From: Styela clava
Lineage: Eukaryota > Chordata > Ascidiacea > Stolidobranchia > Styelidae
Length of the DNA stretch: 64,000 bases
Assembly: GCF_964204865.1 (NCBI RefSeq)
Contig: NC_135257.1
Location: forward strand, 14,158,151 to 14,222,150
Direction: 5' to 3'
In this document: positions 1-11,351 of the stretch, piece by piece
How positions within the stretch are numbered: the first letter of the stretch is position 1
Layout: every line of letters begins with the position of its first letter
Position numbers and translations under genes: made by a program
Notes under the pieces: generated by a model
What the model saw: only the letters and a program-made list of their open reading frames with translations
The model's database searches: none
What the model was told of the DNA's origin: nothing

Positions 1-409
1 ATAAAATCTTTATGCTTCCATAAATATTTGTGATTGATTCTAAATGGTGTTTTCTCGTATATATTGCTGAAGTGTCCTTAAAGCAATCTAAACTACGGTA
101 TATGAATAATTTCTTTATGACGTATTTCTGCGTGTCACCTGATCTTACATCAATGCTCTATTATTCGTTTACCCGTAGCAACAAAGCTACTACAGTGGAT
201 GAAGATGAAGGCTTTGTTTCGAAGTGGCATGACTGAGATTCGGACTAGGGCTTCGCTTGTGTTCCGAGGATTCTGGTCGGGCGCAACTGAAATTATAACG
301 CGCCCTGACATCTCGCTATATTCGCATTTTATTTTAAAAGCAATTATTCTATACTTATATATATATATATATAAAATATTGATTTAAATATCTGGATTTG
401 CATTGATAG
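1..409. other. No exon seen; probable protease intron
   Basis: I see no convincing coding exon here. The stretch ends in a pyrimidine-poor but usable acceptor (AG at 408-409) in front of the first recognisable protease exon. A short (AT)n microsatellite lies at about 357-373. Confidence 0.5.
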
Positions 410-2455
410 AAATCCAAATGATGCCTTAGGAGGGGAACTTTACCTTGGAGGGGTCGATGAGAGCCGTTATACCGGAGACTTTATATGGCACGACGTAACT
501 AGACAGGTATTTTAAATAATATATCGACAAGGCGAATATTATACTTTTTTTGCTCAGATATGAGAATATTTGCTTACTTATAGTAAAAAAGTATTTAAGA
601 GGCTCAGACAATTTTGAATAATGACTTCCAGTCGTAACCGAACTAGCGTCCATATCTTTAGATAATGTACACATTTGTAAAGAGTAATAAATATATATGC
701 TGGATTTTTGATTGTTTGTGCGTATGTTTTACATTAGAGCAGAATAGGCCATCGTTCAAATTTTGGATGTCAATTAAATTTTAATAAGTATATATATATA
801 TTTAAATCAAAGCTAATATTTAAATAAAATCTGAAGCAAACAGAAATAAATCATTGACAATATCAATATTATGGCAGTATATCAGTATTGTTGTTAGACC
901 CATCCAGGGACGTGTCAAACAAATTATGGATGCTGTTGTACACGATACTAAGTAAATTGAAGGTCAAGTAAGAGTGAAATGTTTGTATTGTTATAATTTA
1001 ACTTATCAAACTAAGCAACAAACTCACCCCTATAACATGATGACCGGGGCTGATGTCCTTATAGCCAACCTTTAGACACTCCCTGGACCCATCACACTCA
1101 TTTTCATTCCAGGCTTATTGGGAACTCCACATGGATTCAATGACTGTACACACCGGCCATAATTGTGCTCTCGGTTGCGAAGTGAGTGTGCTTTTTATTA
1201 ATTAATTACACATTATTAAAAAATGAATAGAATAAACCTTGAATATCGTGTAACATAATAATAACAATTCATTGTCTAGGGCAGAACGAAATTATCAAAT
1301 ACATCAATCTTTATTCAACAGGTTTTTGCTACATAAATGATTTATTAAAATACAAGAATATTCGGTAACGAACAAATTACTATAGAAAGCAAAGGATTGA
1401 CGATTGTTATAAATATTACGATGTAATGTGTACATTCTTTTTAGCTGGAAAGACCAACTGCATGCGTCGGTGGATGTCGGGTAAGATATAGGCCACGTTT
1501 TGATTCATAAAAAGTATACAATGTAATAGGCCGTGTGCTACAGCTGTTAATTTTTTTTTAATAATCCGAAATTTATTTATCCAGTCTTAATTAAGTGCGA
1601 ATTTTTTTATGCGCTATTTTTTTTTACATTTCATTAAAAATGGCAGGATTGGTCGGCCAATGATCCAGTTGTGTTTTAAAATCTTACACGAAACATAAAT
1701 TTTACTGATATTAACCAATTATATAATTTGCAGGCAATTGTTGATTCAGGCACGTCTTTGATCGCTGGTCCTGCAGCAGAAATCAGAGCAATCAATGAAG
1801 CTATCGGTGCTATACGATTCGTTCTAGGGGAGGCAAGTACATATACAATTCCCCATAACCAATTACAATAGTTATTTACATGATAAATAAGTAGATAACA
1901 AAGGGCGCGTCCCCGTAACAATGCAGAGCAAATTTAAAAATAGAAAACAAATTTGAAGTACTAAAAACCCCCTAGCATGGCCAGTAAATATGCTATTGTT
2001 AAACCTATTCATATTTCAGTGGTTAGTGATATGTAGCAGAATTCCAGACATGCCCGATGTGGATATAGTATTGAGTGGAATTATTTATACTTTGACCCCG
2101 GAAGACTACGTATTACAGGTAAAAATTTAAATACATACTATTTTTGTTATTTAGAATAATTTATATCGTTTTCTCATATATAGGACATATGAAATCAAAT
2201 TGTCAAAAGTTCTAGGAATTAAAATTACAATAAATATAGTTTGTTTGATTTATTAATTTCAGATATTATGTAATATGTTATGATTTATAGATCACACAGG
2301 ACGGCCAGACATCTTGCATTTCGTCATTCTACGAGTTTGATATTCCTCCACCAGCCGGGCCGCTCTGGATTCTGGGTGATTCCTTCATGGGAAAATACTA
2401 CACCACCTTTGATTTCGCAACAAACAGAATTGGCATTGCTACGCTTGTTAAATAA
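410..2455 (+). CDS. Pepsin-family (A1) aspartic protease, cathepsin D-like, 3' part
   Basis: Five exons: 410-506, 1113-1181, 1734-1832, 2020-2118 and 2291-2455 (stop TAA). All later joins are phase 0. Together they encode the C-terminal lobe of a cathepsin D/pepsin-type endopeptidase, an enzyme of lysosomal or secretory acid proteolysis. Landmarks in order: [28 protein letters not shown], a conserved cysteine pair (HNCALGCE), the second catalytic aspartate in [13 protein letters not shown], and the family's C-terminal block [20 protein letters not shown]. The protein ends in ATLVK. The first catalytic Asp, signal peptide and propeptide lie upstream, outside the window. Exon 3 appears to use a GC donor (GAG|GCAAGT). 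The sequence cannot separate cathepsin D from a pepsin- or renin-like member. Family assignment is secure; exact name is not. Confidence 0.9.
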
Positions 2456-2562
2456 TGATGGATCATGAGAAATTGTTGTTGTTTAATAATTCGCATTTCC
2501 CGGTCAAAAATAATTTACATATTATATAATTGATTATAATTCAACTTCATTCAGACGAGATG

Positions 2563-2568
2563 AATAAA
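2563..2568 (+). promoter_or_regulatory. Poly(A) signal of the aspartic protease gene
   Basis: AATAAA about 108 bp after the protease stop codon, in an AT-rich 3' region. A suitable end for the transcript. Confidence 0.5.
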
Positions 2569-2829
2569 ATTCAAATAATACACAAAATTTTTAGAAACGA
2601 GTTATGACGATTTGGGCGCGGATCTTCCAATTGTCTGCATATCTGAAAAGCAAAGTATAAAATCTGAAAGTATAAAATTTGAGTTGCTAAATAAAAAGAA
2701 AAGATGGTTTATCGTAAGACGCGATATCGTAAGACGAAATCGGATTCGCTGTTAGCAGTCGCGCTTTTGTTTTCATACCAAGGGGTCTTTTTCCATTTGT
2801 CGGAATTGTTCGAAAAACATCACTCAACT

Positions 2830-3400
2830 CCGCTGTCCAGAGAAATGGTTTTCTTCATTTAGCTCAGTTTGCGTGGCAATTTACTGTGGAGACGAATGTT
2901 CAGACAAATCAACATCAGCCCAAGGAGTTCCTTGAAATACCTTGGACTTATTGGTGACATTTGTGTTGAAAGGAAACGATATTGCGCATAGACATGCTCT
3001 TTTCAGAAGGAATTTTCAGAATTCTCTGCAGTTGTTTTTTCGCGATCCACACCACGAATGGCTTGGTCGGAATTTAAAAACGCGTATCGATTAAATTTTA
3101 GACTTCTATAAACAGCAACGTCCAAAGGTCGGCACACGTGTGTGGTAAGGGGAACTAATGCCAAAAAAAATACATTTTCTGAATCCTATTCGGCATAAAC
3201 AGCGTCATGAGGGCCGTTCTTGCATAGTTAACTTAATATGGTTCTTGGCATCAACGCCATGTTCCGCGGCATTTACCGCGCATTGTATTGTAACATGCTC
3301 GCGAGAAGCTGTCTGTCCCAAATGCGTGTGGCGACGATGACGGATGGAAACAATAACTTTCTGGGCTTTTTTTTATTTAGATTGAGCATGAAAGTGATGG
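2830..3400 (-). pseudogene. Fossil pogo/Tigger-type DDE transposase
   Basis: Read on the minus strand, 3005-3162 gives a frame containing LVPLTTHVCRPLDVAVYRSL. This matches the 'PPNTTHLLQPLDVGVF' block near the end of the catalytic domain in pogo/Tigger transposases of the Tc1/mariner superfamily. Further upstream on the same strand, in another frame, about 3200-3360 reads as a block resembling the preceding part of that domain (GQTASREHVTIQCAVNAAEH). Several stops and at least one frameshift interrupt it, so it is inactive. No terminal inverted repeats were recognised. The overlapping short ORFs here are by-products of the decay. Confidence 0.7.
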
Positions 3401-3540
3401 GGTAGGCAGAGTTTGCAGGGGTGGCGATAATAGGGGCCTTGACGTTAGTTCTTTGATAGCAATTCTGGAGCCTCAAAATTTTTATCAGGGTATAATAACG
3501 GAATTGAGTTCAATTTGATTAAGTAATGTTTTACCTCATA

Positions 3541-4745
3541 GGCCGCGAGCCGAGGCCATTTATCTTTCAGTTTCGTGGCGCACATAAGGTAACTACCCGA
3601 AAATGATTATAAAATGTTCCTTAGAAATTCAGTAACAAATAATGCCTTGTTCCCATTTCCAAAAGTTGCACGTTTTACGGGAAAAACACTTTTACTACAA
3701 AAAATATGTGCTATCATCTGTCCTATATTCTCTGCTCTTCCGGCAACATTGGCCAATGAACGCAGACTTATGCGTGACGTAACACATAACTTTCAATCAG
3801 CTGTTCGCGTGCGGATGAATCTCAGTTTTATTGCTCAGTCTTGTGTTAGGTTGGGTGCGGTAGCCTTTCCATCGTTTTTGGACACGTAGTGGACATAACT
3901 ATTGTTTCAATATTATGTTGTTCTTGTTGGGCACGTAGTGGACATAACGATCGTTTCAATATTATGTTGGTCTTGTTGTTGTTGTTCTTTGACACTTTTT
4001 GGACATCTAGTGGAAATTCTAAAAAAAAACGCCTTTCTCTTTCATTACTGGACCGAATGCTTCGAAATTTTTACTGGTTGAAGATGAAATTTTTCTCCAT
4101 AAGGCTATTACTTTTATTTATTTCAAATATTTTTGTTAGCTCTGTGAGATTTGTTTTTGTTTGCTATGACGTCACCGAACGTTCTACGGACGCATAGCCG
4201 ACACTCCTCTTCTTTTTGATCACGTGCCATCGAACGTCGATGGTTCGTAACGAAGTCCTTACGGTACTTTGCTACGATTTTTTCCTTACGCTGATCGACG
4301 GTACGGTAAACCGTACTGTACTGCGAACAGACGTGTCCGTATATTTGGGCGTAGCTCTCTTGTTCTTGTTATTTGACACAGAATAACACACCTAGTGGAA
4401 ATATTTAAAAAAAACGCTTTTCTCATCGAATACTGAACCAATTGCTTTGAAATTTTCAGTGGTTGAAGATAAAATTTTTCCCCAGAAAGCTATTATTTTT
4501 ATTCATTTTAAAAAATTTTGTTAGCTCTGTGAGATTTGTTCTTGTTTGCTCTGACGTGATTAATCGTTCTGCGGACATCGGACGCCATTTTGTGTCCTAC
4601 TGTACTGCTTCGCTTGGTGTGAATATATTTGTAGACTGTGATCTGACGGTACGGTAAACCGTACTGTACAGCGAACAGACGTGTCCATATATTTGGGCGT
4701 AGCTCTCTTGTTTTAGTTATTATTAATTGAGTTATGCTAAGACGG
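3541..4745. repeat. Dispersed repeat, copy 1, with an internal duplicated insert
   Basis: 3541-3880 is closely similar, in the same orientation, to 60979-61316. Shared words include TTCCTTAGAAATTCAGTAAC and CAACATTGGCCAATGAACGC. The similarity resumes at about 4715-4745 (GTTATTATTAATTGAGTTA). Between these blocks this copy carries about 830 bp absent from the other. The insert contains two direct copies of a roughly 340 bp unit (about 4000-4375 and 4376-4715), each holding the small palindrome TACGGTAAACCGTA (4304-4317 and its partner near 4648-4661). No intact ORF. Confidence 0.7.
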
Positions 4746-4749
4746 TGTT

Positions 4750-5707
4750 AAAAAGTATAAGTAAGGTGTTATACACTCGTATATTCTTACCATGGATAGC
4801 AATTTTAGTTGTTAAATAGGCTTTGTAGGGCAACTTCAAGGACTGAAGGAGGACTAGACCTAGAAAGATATAAAGTTACGGTACAAAGATATTTCCATGC
4901 TTGTATGGAAGGTTTAGAATTAATTTAATGACGATTCTTGAGTATTCAGCAGACCCTTTAATATAGACTACAGTATATTTGATTAAAAAATAATGGCCGT
5001 TTGTGTGATGCATGTTTGTAAGAACGAGGGGAAAGTGACCCATTTCACTGATAGAGATTCACTATCAAAGTTGAGTTAAATTTCAAGTTAAAACAACTCT
5101 AGTCGTTGTCTGTGCGCTCAATGTGTTATATTATTCAATCATACCATATTTTTCATTTATTTTTAAGAGTGTTAACGTGAGTGTTTTGTTTTTGGCATAT
5201 AATCAACAGTTTTAGAGAAAAGACCTAAAGATATGTTTATAATCTTGGTTACCTACCGGTAGTCTTATGTTCTTTATTATGGCCTGAGTGAAGTGAAATG
5301 CACATCCCAGCCTTCTCGCATTCGGCCATATGAGAGACAGTGCTTGTCATGTCGCTGCTTCAAAGTCCATGACGAATCTTTTCACACGTGTACCTGAAAA
5401 AATTTAAATGCAGTATAGTTTTGATGGCCCTGAAAACATTTTCATAATCACACGAAGATAACTAGTTCTTAGATAAGTGGATGAAACTGGGCCGCTGTTA
5501 TCTTTTAGCCCTTATCTCCGAACTCACACCTATATTATCTGCGTTTTATCTTATTTATACGAACGCAAGATAGAGACGCAAGAGATACCAAATAAGAAAA
5601 AGCTTTCTACTAACATTGAAAAATAGATGAGCAAAATTTGGGTCTCATCGGAAGAATTGATAAAAGGAATAGGTAAAAAGGCTAAACTCTGTCTATACTC
5701 TATAATT
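4750..5707. other. Intergenic; nothing recognised
   Basis: AT-rich sequence with no splice-supported ORF, RNA gene or clear terminal repeats. Confidence 0.4.
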
Positions 5708-7109
5708 CAGGGGTCACCAAACTTTTTTTTACCGCGGGCCGGGTATGACTCAAATTGTGTTGAAAAGGGCCGGATGAATATTTTTGTCAATGCAATACAA
5801 TAAATTCACAAATGTTGGGAATATCGCAGAATATAGATCAAGAACATCCTAGGAAAAAAATTAACAAGATTTATATATCTAAACAACTATCCAGAGTTTA
5901 GCTGTTATCAAAACGTTGCTGCCATGAATTAGAAATGTTACAAAATCTGCGGCAAAAAATTTACGCATCACGTCTGCTCGTAAATATATACTACTACGGT
6001 CTGCTAAGTACCGTTACGCCGTGTTGAAATACCGCTCATAAAAACGACTACCTGCTGTAGCTTGGAATTCTATGAAATTTTGACATAATTTAGATATTAT
6101 AAACAACTATTATCTGGTATTTGATTTTTTTCATTAGCGCATAAATTTCCCAACATTCGACGCTTTTAAAAATTACGCTCCAGTTATACGTAGTGCAAAT
6201 TAATGATATTGTCTATGGACACCAATAAAATTTATGTGGACGTGTGTATTTCTTTCCTAACTTAATACAATTTTTATGAAGTTCGTACAATCAGAACATC
6301 GTTAATTATTACCCACAATGAACCACTGTCAAACTATCATGCACAACTCCAGCGTTTATTTGCGACGATCTTTCGGCGGTGTCAATGACCGTTGCCAGAA
6401 GAAAATTCTGAAATAGTCTCAATATACCATAGATGTGACGCACATCGAAAGATTAGTGATTGATATGTGTTATTTTTCCATATTTAGTTCAGCTCTTATC
6501 AAAAAAGTAATACAATCATTATGGAAAAAATTGGCCTGTCGGGCGGTACTAAAATTCCGATATCTCTGTTATTTCTTGACCGTTTATTATAAACTTGGTA
6601 TTGTTTTCTATTTTTACTCAGATCTTTCGACTGGAGCAGTTTTTATTTAAATCGGATAAACCTCAATTTTTTGTAACATACCTACATGAATATCCGCATT
6701 AAAGCAGTAAAAAAGTTAGTGTGGCTTTTGGAGCAGTACGCGAGGGATTACAGTACTGTTAGCACAAAATGCACATTCGACGTTTATTTTAGCACCAAAA
6801 ACAAACAGTTTCGTCGAAAGCACGCACCACGAGTGTACAAGTGTATCGCAGAAAACGTTACGTACTGGTAGCATTCAAAAAATCTGTCAGGGTGACAAAA
6901 GTGTCTGAGCGGATGCGGAAAGGCCTATTATTACGTCGCTTTTTTGCATCTTCCGATTGGCCAATGTTACGAAATAAACAAGGAAGACGATGCTCGTGAA
7001 AATCTTCCTTGGAAAAAAATTTAGCCATTTTTGCGTGTTATTGAGGACCGGATAAAATGACGCCGCGGGCCGGATAAAATAACGTCGGGCCGTAGTTTGT
7101 TGACCCCTG
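5708..7109. mobile_element. Non-autonomous hAT-like element
   Basis: Starts CAGGGGTCACCAAACT and ends AGTTTGTTGACCCCTG: imperfect terminal inverted repeats with the CAGGG/CCCTG ends typical of hAT transposons. GC-rich subterminal words (GCGGGCCGG) occur at both ends. The flanks carry CTCTATA (5698-5704) and CTCTATAT (7110-7117), similar but slightly offset, as expected of an eroded 8 bp target duplication. There is no transposase. Internal segments recur elsewhere: 6740-6870 is inverted relative to 13870-14005, and 6890-7020 is inverted relative to 9905-10010 and 13560-13640. These copies form one family. Confidence 0.75.
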
Positions 7110-7121
7110 CTCTATATGGAA

Positions 7122-7655
7122 GAAAATAGACATGGTGAGTTAGCCCTCTCTCTCTCGAACTCGCGATGTCGATCAACAAATATAAAGAAAATAGACATGG
7201 CGAGTTAGCCCTCTTTCTCTCGAAGTCGCGATGTCGATCAACAAATATAAAGAAAATAGACATGGCGAGTTAGCCCTCTCTCTCTCTTTCGAACTCGCGA
7301 TGTCGATCAACAAATATAAAGAAAATAAACATGGCGAGTTAGCCCTCTCTCTCTCTCTCTCTCTCGCGATGTCGATCAACAAATATAAAGAAAATAGACA
7401 TGGTGAGTTAGCCCTCTCTCTCTCTCGAACTCGCGATGTCGATCAACAAATATAAAGAAAATAGACATGACGAGTTAGCCCTCTCTCTCTCTCTCTCTCG
7501 CGATGTCGATCAACAAATGTAAAGAAAATAGATGATGATAGATTGATGATTGATTGAAATAGACATGGCGAGTTAGCCCTCTCTTTCTCGAAGTCGCGAT
7601 TTCGATCAACAAATATAAAGAAAATAGACATGGCGAGTTAGCTCTCTCTCTCTTG
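7122..7655. repeat. Minisatellite, about 8 copies of a 65-70 bp unit
   Basis: The unit contains AGACATGGCGAGTTAGCCC, a variable (CT)n run, CTCGCGATGTCGATCAAC and AAATATAAAGAAAAT. The word AGACATGG or a one-base variant begins at 7128, 7193, 7258, 7327, 7396, 7463, 7561 and 7626. Differences are mainly CT-run length plus a short insertion (GATGATAGATTG...) between copies 6 and 7. Open frames run through it on both strands because of its composition; they are not genes. It starts 12 bp after the end of the hAT-like element. Confidence 0.9.
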
Positions 7656-7755
7656 CATCCAATGGCTGTTTAGAATAAAATGAGGCTGCCGGTAGCGAAA
7701 TAAAACTTTGTAACTAATTAGGTTAGATTGTATACTGTTGATTTAGTGCTCACAC

Positions 7756-8435
7756 CAGAGCCATTATATAACTAGTCTGGAAGCTCTCTTTTTTATTTTT
7801 TTATTGTATTCCATAAAATAAAACAATATTGCAATATAATTGCAATAAACAGTATCAATCAATAAACGAGAATATCGGTCGGAGACCGAAGTAATTAGTT
7901 AATAACTCGCTAATTATACGACATAATCAACCCAAAATCTATGGGCTTCTGGTCCGAGGTAAGATGCATGCACATGCAAAATTTGGAGCAGATTCAACCT
8001 CGCATTCGCGAGATATCGCGTTCATCTAACAGACACACAGACAGACATACATACATACAGACAAATACCTATCAATATACTTACCGATCTTAAGATCGAT
8101 AAGTAATAATACATCTGGAAGCTCTCGCTTTTTTGCAGGACACCGAGTTGTTGACAGCGACATCTGGTGTTGGCGTGGGTTTTACACCCCTGTTGTCTGC
8201 TGGACAGCCGAATCAGTAATGTGTGATTGTTTTCAGGCCATGTTTACACATTTCAAGTTGCGCGAAGTTGGCAAGATATAGAAAACTGAAATAAAAAGGC
8301 AAACTATTAATATTAAACTTAAATATAGACTGTATATGCAGAAAAGGTAGTTTAGAATCCTATCCTAAGCTACTAGTAACTCCGGTGCTGGTAACATTTG
8401 TTTTTTAGTTACAGACTAGTTATATAATGGCTCTG
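7756..8435. mobile_element. Element with perfect 24 bp terminal inverted repeats
   Basis: 7756-7779 is the exact reverse complement of 8412-8435. The word GCTCACAC sits at both outer edges (7748-7755 and 8435-8442, the latter sharing one base with the repeat), a convincing 8 bp target duplication. No transposase frame is present. The interior (about 7880-8110) resembles the tail of a LINE: GAGATATCGCGTT followed by CAGACAGACATACATACATACAGAC-type simple repeat and a GATCTTAAGATC palindrome. The element may therefore have captured or be nested with a LINE fragment. Confidence 0.75.
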
Positions 8436-8889
8436 CTCACACAATCAATTAATATGGTGATATATTTAGCATGCTTAGATGTAAATGATAAGTTGAGACA
8501 TCCTTTGCGTGTCGAGTACCGTACGGTACCGGTGTGCCTTTCGGTACCGGTCTATGAGCACGCTTCCATGTCACTTTGTTATCCCTTGCACAGTATTCGA
8601 ACCAAACACATTTAATATATTTATCCTCGCTATTGAAGTTGTAAATGAAACCTTTCCATCTATCATTACAAGAAGAGCTTTCGTGCAGTTCAGCAGTTGC
8701 TGGTATACGGTACCGGTACCCGTTGTAACCGCCGTCGCATGGCGAGTGGTCCATGGCCCAGTCTGGATTTCATGGCCTTTTTGAACGAGAAATCGGGCGT
8801 GCAATCAGAAATTCCCGCGTGCAAATAAGAATTCCTGGCGTGCAATTATAGCTCACGACGTGCAAAACAACTGCACTCGCGTGCAACTG

Positions 8890-9335
8890 ACTTTGACATC
8901 AGATACCTCTCAATACATCCGCGTAAAATTACCGGTATCGGATAAAAAATACGTTGAATCAGAGAAAAAATGGACGTTTGACCTTTGACCCCAAACATTA
9001 TTTCTACAGTTTGTCGCTAATTTTGAGAGTGTTTGTGCGACTTTGGATACCGGTACTGTTCAGTACATCCGCGTAAAATTATTGGATAAAAAATACGTTG
9101 AACCAGAGCAAAATGGACATACTTTGTCATTAATTTTGGTAGTGTTTTTACGTAGAATTAATGGATAAAAAATACGTCAAATTAGAGCAAAATGGACGTT
9201 TGACCTTTGACCCCAAACATTATTTTCATACTTTGTCACTAATTTTGGGAGTGTTTGAGCAACTTTAGATACCGGTACTGTTCAGTACATTCGTGTTAAA
9301 TTATTGTATGAAAAATACGCTGAATCAGAGCCGTA
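8890..9335. repeat. Local tandem repeat, about 222 bp period
   Basis: GGATAAAAAATACGTTGAA, TTGACCTTTGACCCCAAAC and GATACCGGTACTGTTCAGTA recur at about 222 bp spacing (for example near 8971 and 9193, and near 9047 and 9268). An extra partial copy lies around 9140-9180. It is flanked by CGTGCAA-rich sequence (8795-8885 and 9680-9770). Non-coding. Confidence 0.65.
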
Positions 9336-9414
9336 CTTGGCCATTGGTGCGGAGGCGATCTTTTCGTCCATAACTATTCTCACGGGATTCCTATTTCCTA
9401 TCATTCAACACGAT

Positions 9415-10240
9415 ATGGACCTTCCCCCGAGCATCGACTTCCTTGTTTACTTCGTGACATTGGCCAATCAGCAAGATGCAAAAAAGGACGTAACAATGAG
9501 AGGAATTTTTCGCGGGTCAAAGGTTGGGGAAAGGTCCATGGTCTTTTTGCTTCGCAATATTTCGATCAGACCAAATCTTGCAGGCTGGTATTCGTCGACA
9601 ATTGTGGAGTTATAATATTTTGGCATTTTTATATTACTGGATTATTGATTTTAAAACCATTTAAACCGATTTACATTGGTGAGCAGTTGCAAATTTTCGG
9701 CGTGCAAAATTGATTTCGCTCGCGTGCATTTTTGCGGAGCGCTAGCGCCCTCGGGCGTGCACCTGCCATGGAATCCAGTCTGGTCCATGGCGAGTTAGCC
9801 TCCACCCGTTTCTCTCATACCATCAGACCATTGATGAAGGCTTCATATTACAGTATTACTATTCTTTTACATCCATCAGAAAAACAATGTATAACATGGA
9901 CCTTTCCACGAGCATCGACTTTCTTGTTTACTTCGTGACATTGGCCAATCAGCAAGATGCAAAAAGTGACGTAACAATGCTCCCCTTTCGCATCCGCTTA
10001 GACACTTTTTTCACTTTTTTCACAGATTTTCAAGCGTGGTCGTAAACATTACCTCGTTTTCGCAATTTTGAAGTCTATTCGTTAGTTTTCAGTTGTGTTT
10101 CGGAAACTTGAATATAAATCAGATAATTTAATGATCACTCTGTCTTCCTAGTAGTTTAAATTTAATTGCAGTAATAAAAAATTAGTGTAGAAATAGCTAT
10201 GATAGACTAGGCTAAAATTCTTTACCGGTACTTTAAAGAA
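9415..10240. repeat. Fragments of the 5.7 kb hAT-like family
   Basis: Two adjacent copies of one segment, at about 9420-9560 and 9897-10240, share GAGCATCGACTT, TTGTTTACTTCGTGACATTG and GGCCAATCAGCAAGATGCAA. The second runs on through GTTAGTTTTCAGTTGTGTTT. Both match 13560-13830 and the reverse complement of 6890-7020. The ORF at 9304-9615 is contained in this repeat and is not regarded as a gene. Confidence 0.6.
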
Positions 10241-10371
10241 CAGATTGTTGTATGCGATGAATCATAATGATGGTTTGAAACACATACCCAATTTTACGAT
10301 CGCCAACTTGCAATAGCACTCTTAAAATATCCCCGAAAATTTTGCAATGGTAAAGAAATTATAGAAAAAAA

Positions 10372-10607
10372 GGGGCTCCCGAAGTATGCGAACCAAGATG
10401 GCGGACATCGGAATGTAATATGTGTACTAGGTGAGGGTTAGGCCATAATTTTAGGTATAAATACTACGGGAGGCTCTTGGCTAGTCTTCGAACTGATAAT
10501 AGGACTAAAATAAGGAAAATTGGAAAAAAATTATCGCCTAACCCTAACCTGTTACCCATGTTACGTTCCGATGTCCGCCATCTTGGTTCGCATACTTCGG
10601 GAGCACC
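10372..10607. mobile_element. 236 bp MITE carrying AAGATGGCGG in both ends
   Basis: Terminal inverted repeats of more than 40 bp begin GGGGCTCCCGAAGTATGCG on the left and GGTGCTCCCGAAGTATGCG when the right end is reverse-complemented. Both contain ACCAAGATGGCGGACATC. The 8 bp GAAAAAAA flanks each side (10364-10371 and 10608-10615) as a target duplication. The centre holds GAGGGTTAGGCCATAATT. A diverged relative lies at 36128-36341. Too short to encode a protein. Confidence 0.85.
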
Positions 10608-10615
10608 GAAAAAAA

Positions 10616-11347
10616 ATTTCAGAGGTCAAAGGTCGGGAAACGGTTCATAGGCTCATAAATAGATGAAAGCAATAAGTCGATCAAAATAAAAAGTTTGTAA
10701 ATAACAGAACGATAATGTTGTGGTAATGATCTGGAAAGGGTTAGGATAAACCTGGGTGAAGCTAGCAGACAGCCTATGAATAAGACTAATTAATTCCATC
10801 AGAATCTGTTACCACACCCTGACACCACCCAACACATATTGAACAGGATTCAATGTGAATGTGATTGTTGTTTTCATTATGTCTATAAACAATGTATACA
10901 ATAATTTGAGAGGAGCATTTGTAATATGGACAAATGTAATTTAATCATTTCTGTAACAAAGTAAAAAATATGTCCACAAACCAAAACAAATTTGGGTTAG
11001 TTCAAGGTATTCATACATGCTCTATTATAAGTTCACAAATTTTTCGGCGACCTCTCAAATTTCTATCATATTTATACTACCAACCCGATTTATTCAGACT
11101 ATTCAAATAGGATATTATCTTCATGGACAGATTTAGGATTTTTAACCCTAATAATTATATAGATATGTATGGGCAAATGCAAGTTGTGAGAAATAAATGG
11201 AAAATATGTGGCAGACACAAATATCTGTAATAGAATGAATAGTAACCAGTATATAGGCTACCCAATATAAATTACAACTATTAACATCGCATGTCTGCAT
11301 GTGACATTCATATTATTCTTATAATATTCTATTATTATTATTCTCAC
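10616..11347. other. Intergenic; nothing recognised
   Basis: AT-rich DNA upstream of the C15orf61 homologue. It ends in a pyrimidine-rich run leading to a splice-acceptor-like CACAG (AG at 11348-11349) just before that gene's ATG. Confidence 0.4.
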
Positions 11348-11351
11348 AGAA

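Noticed and set aside
7021..7631. Overlapping ORFs of 60-80 codons on both strands
   Set aside because: They are translations of the 65-70 bp minisatellite; the frame stays open because the unit lacks stops.
9304..9615. 103-codon ORF
   Set aside because: Most of it is the dispersed hAT-family segment that recurs at 9897-10240 and 13560-13830.
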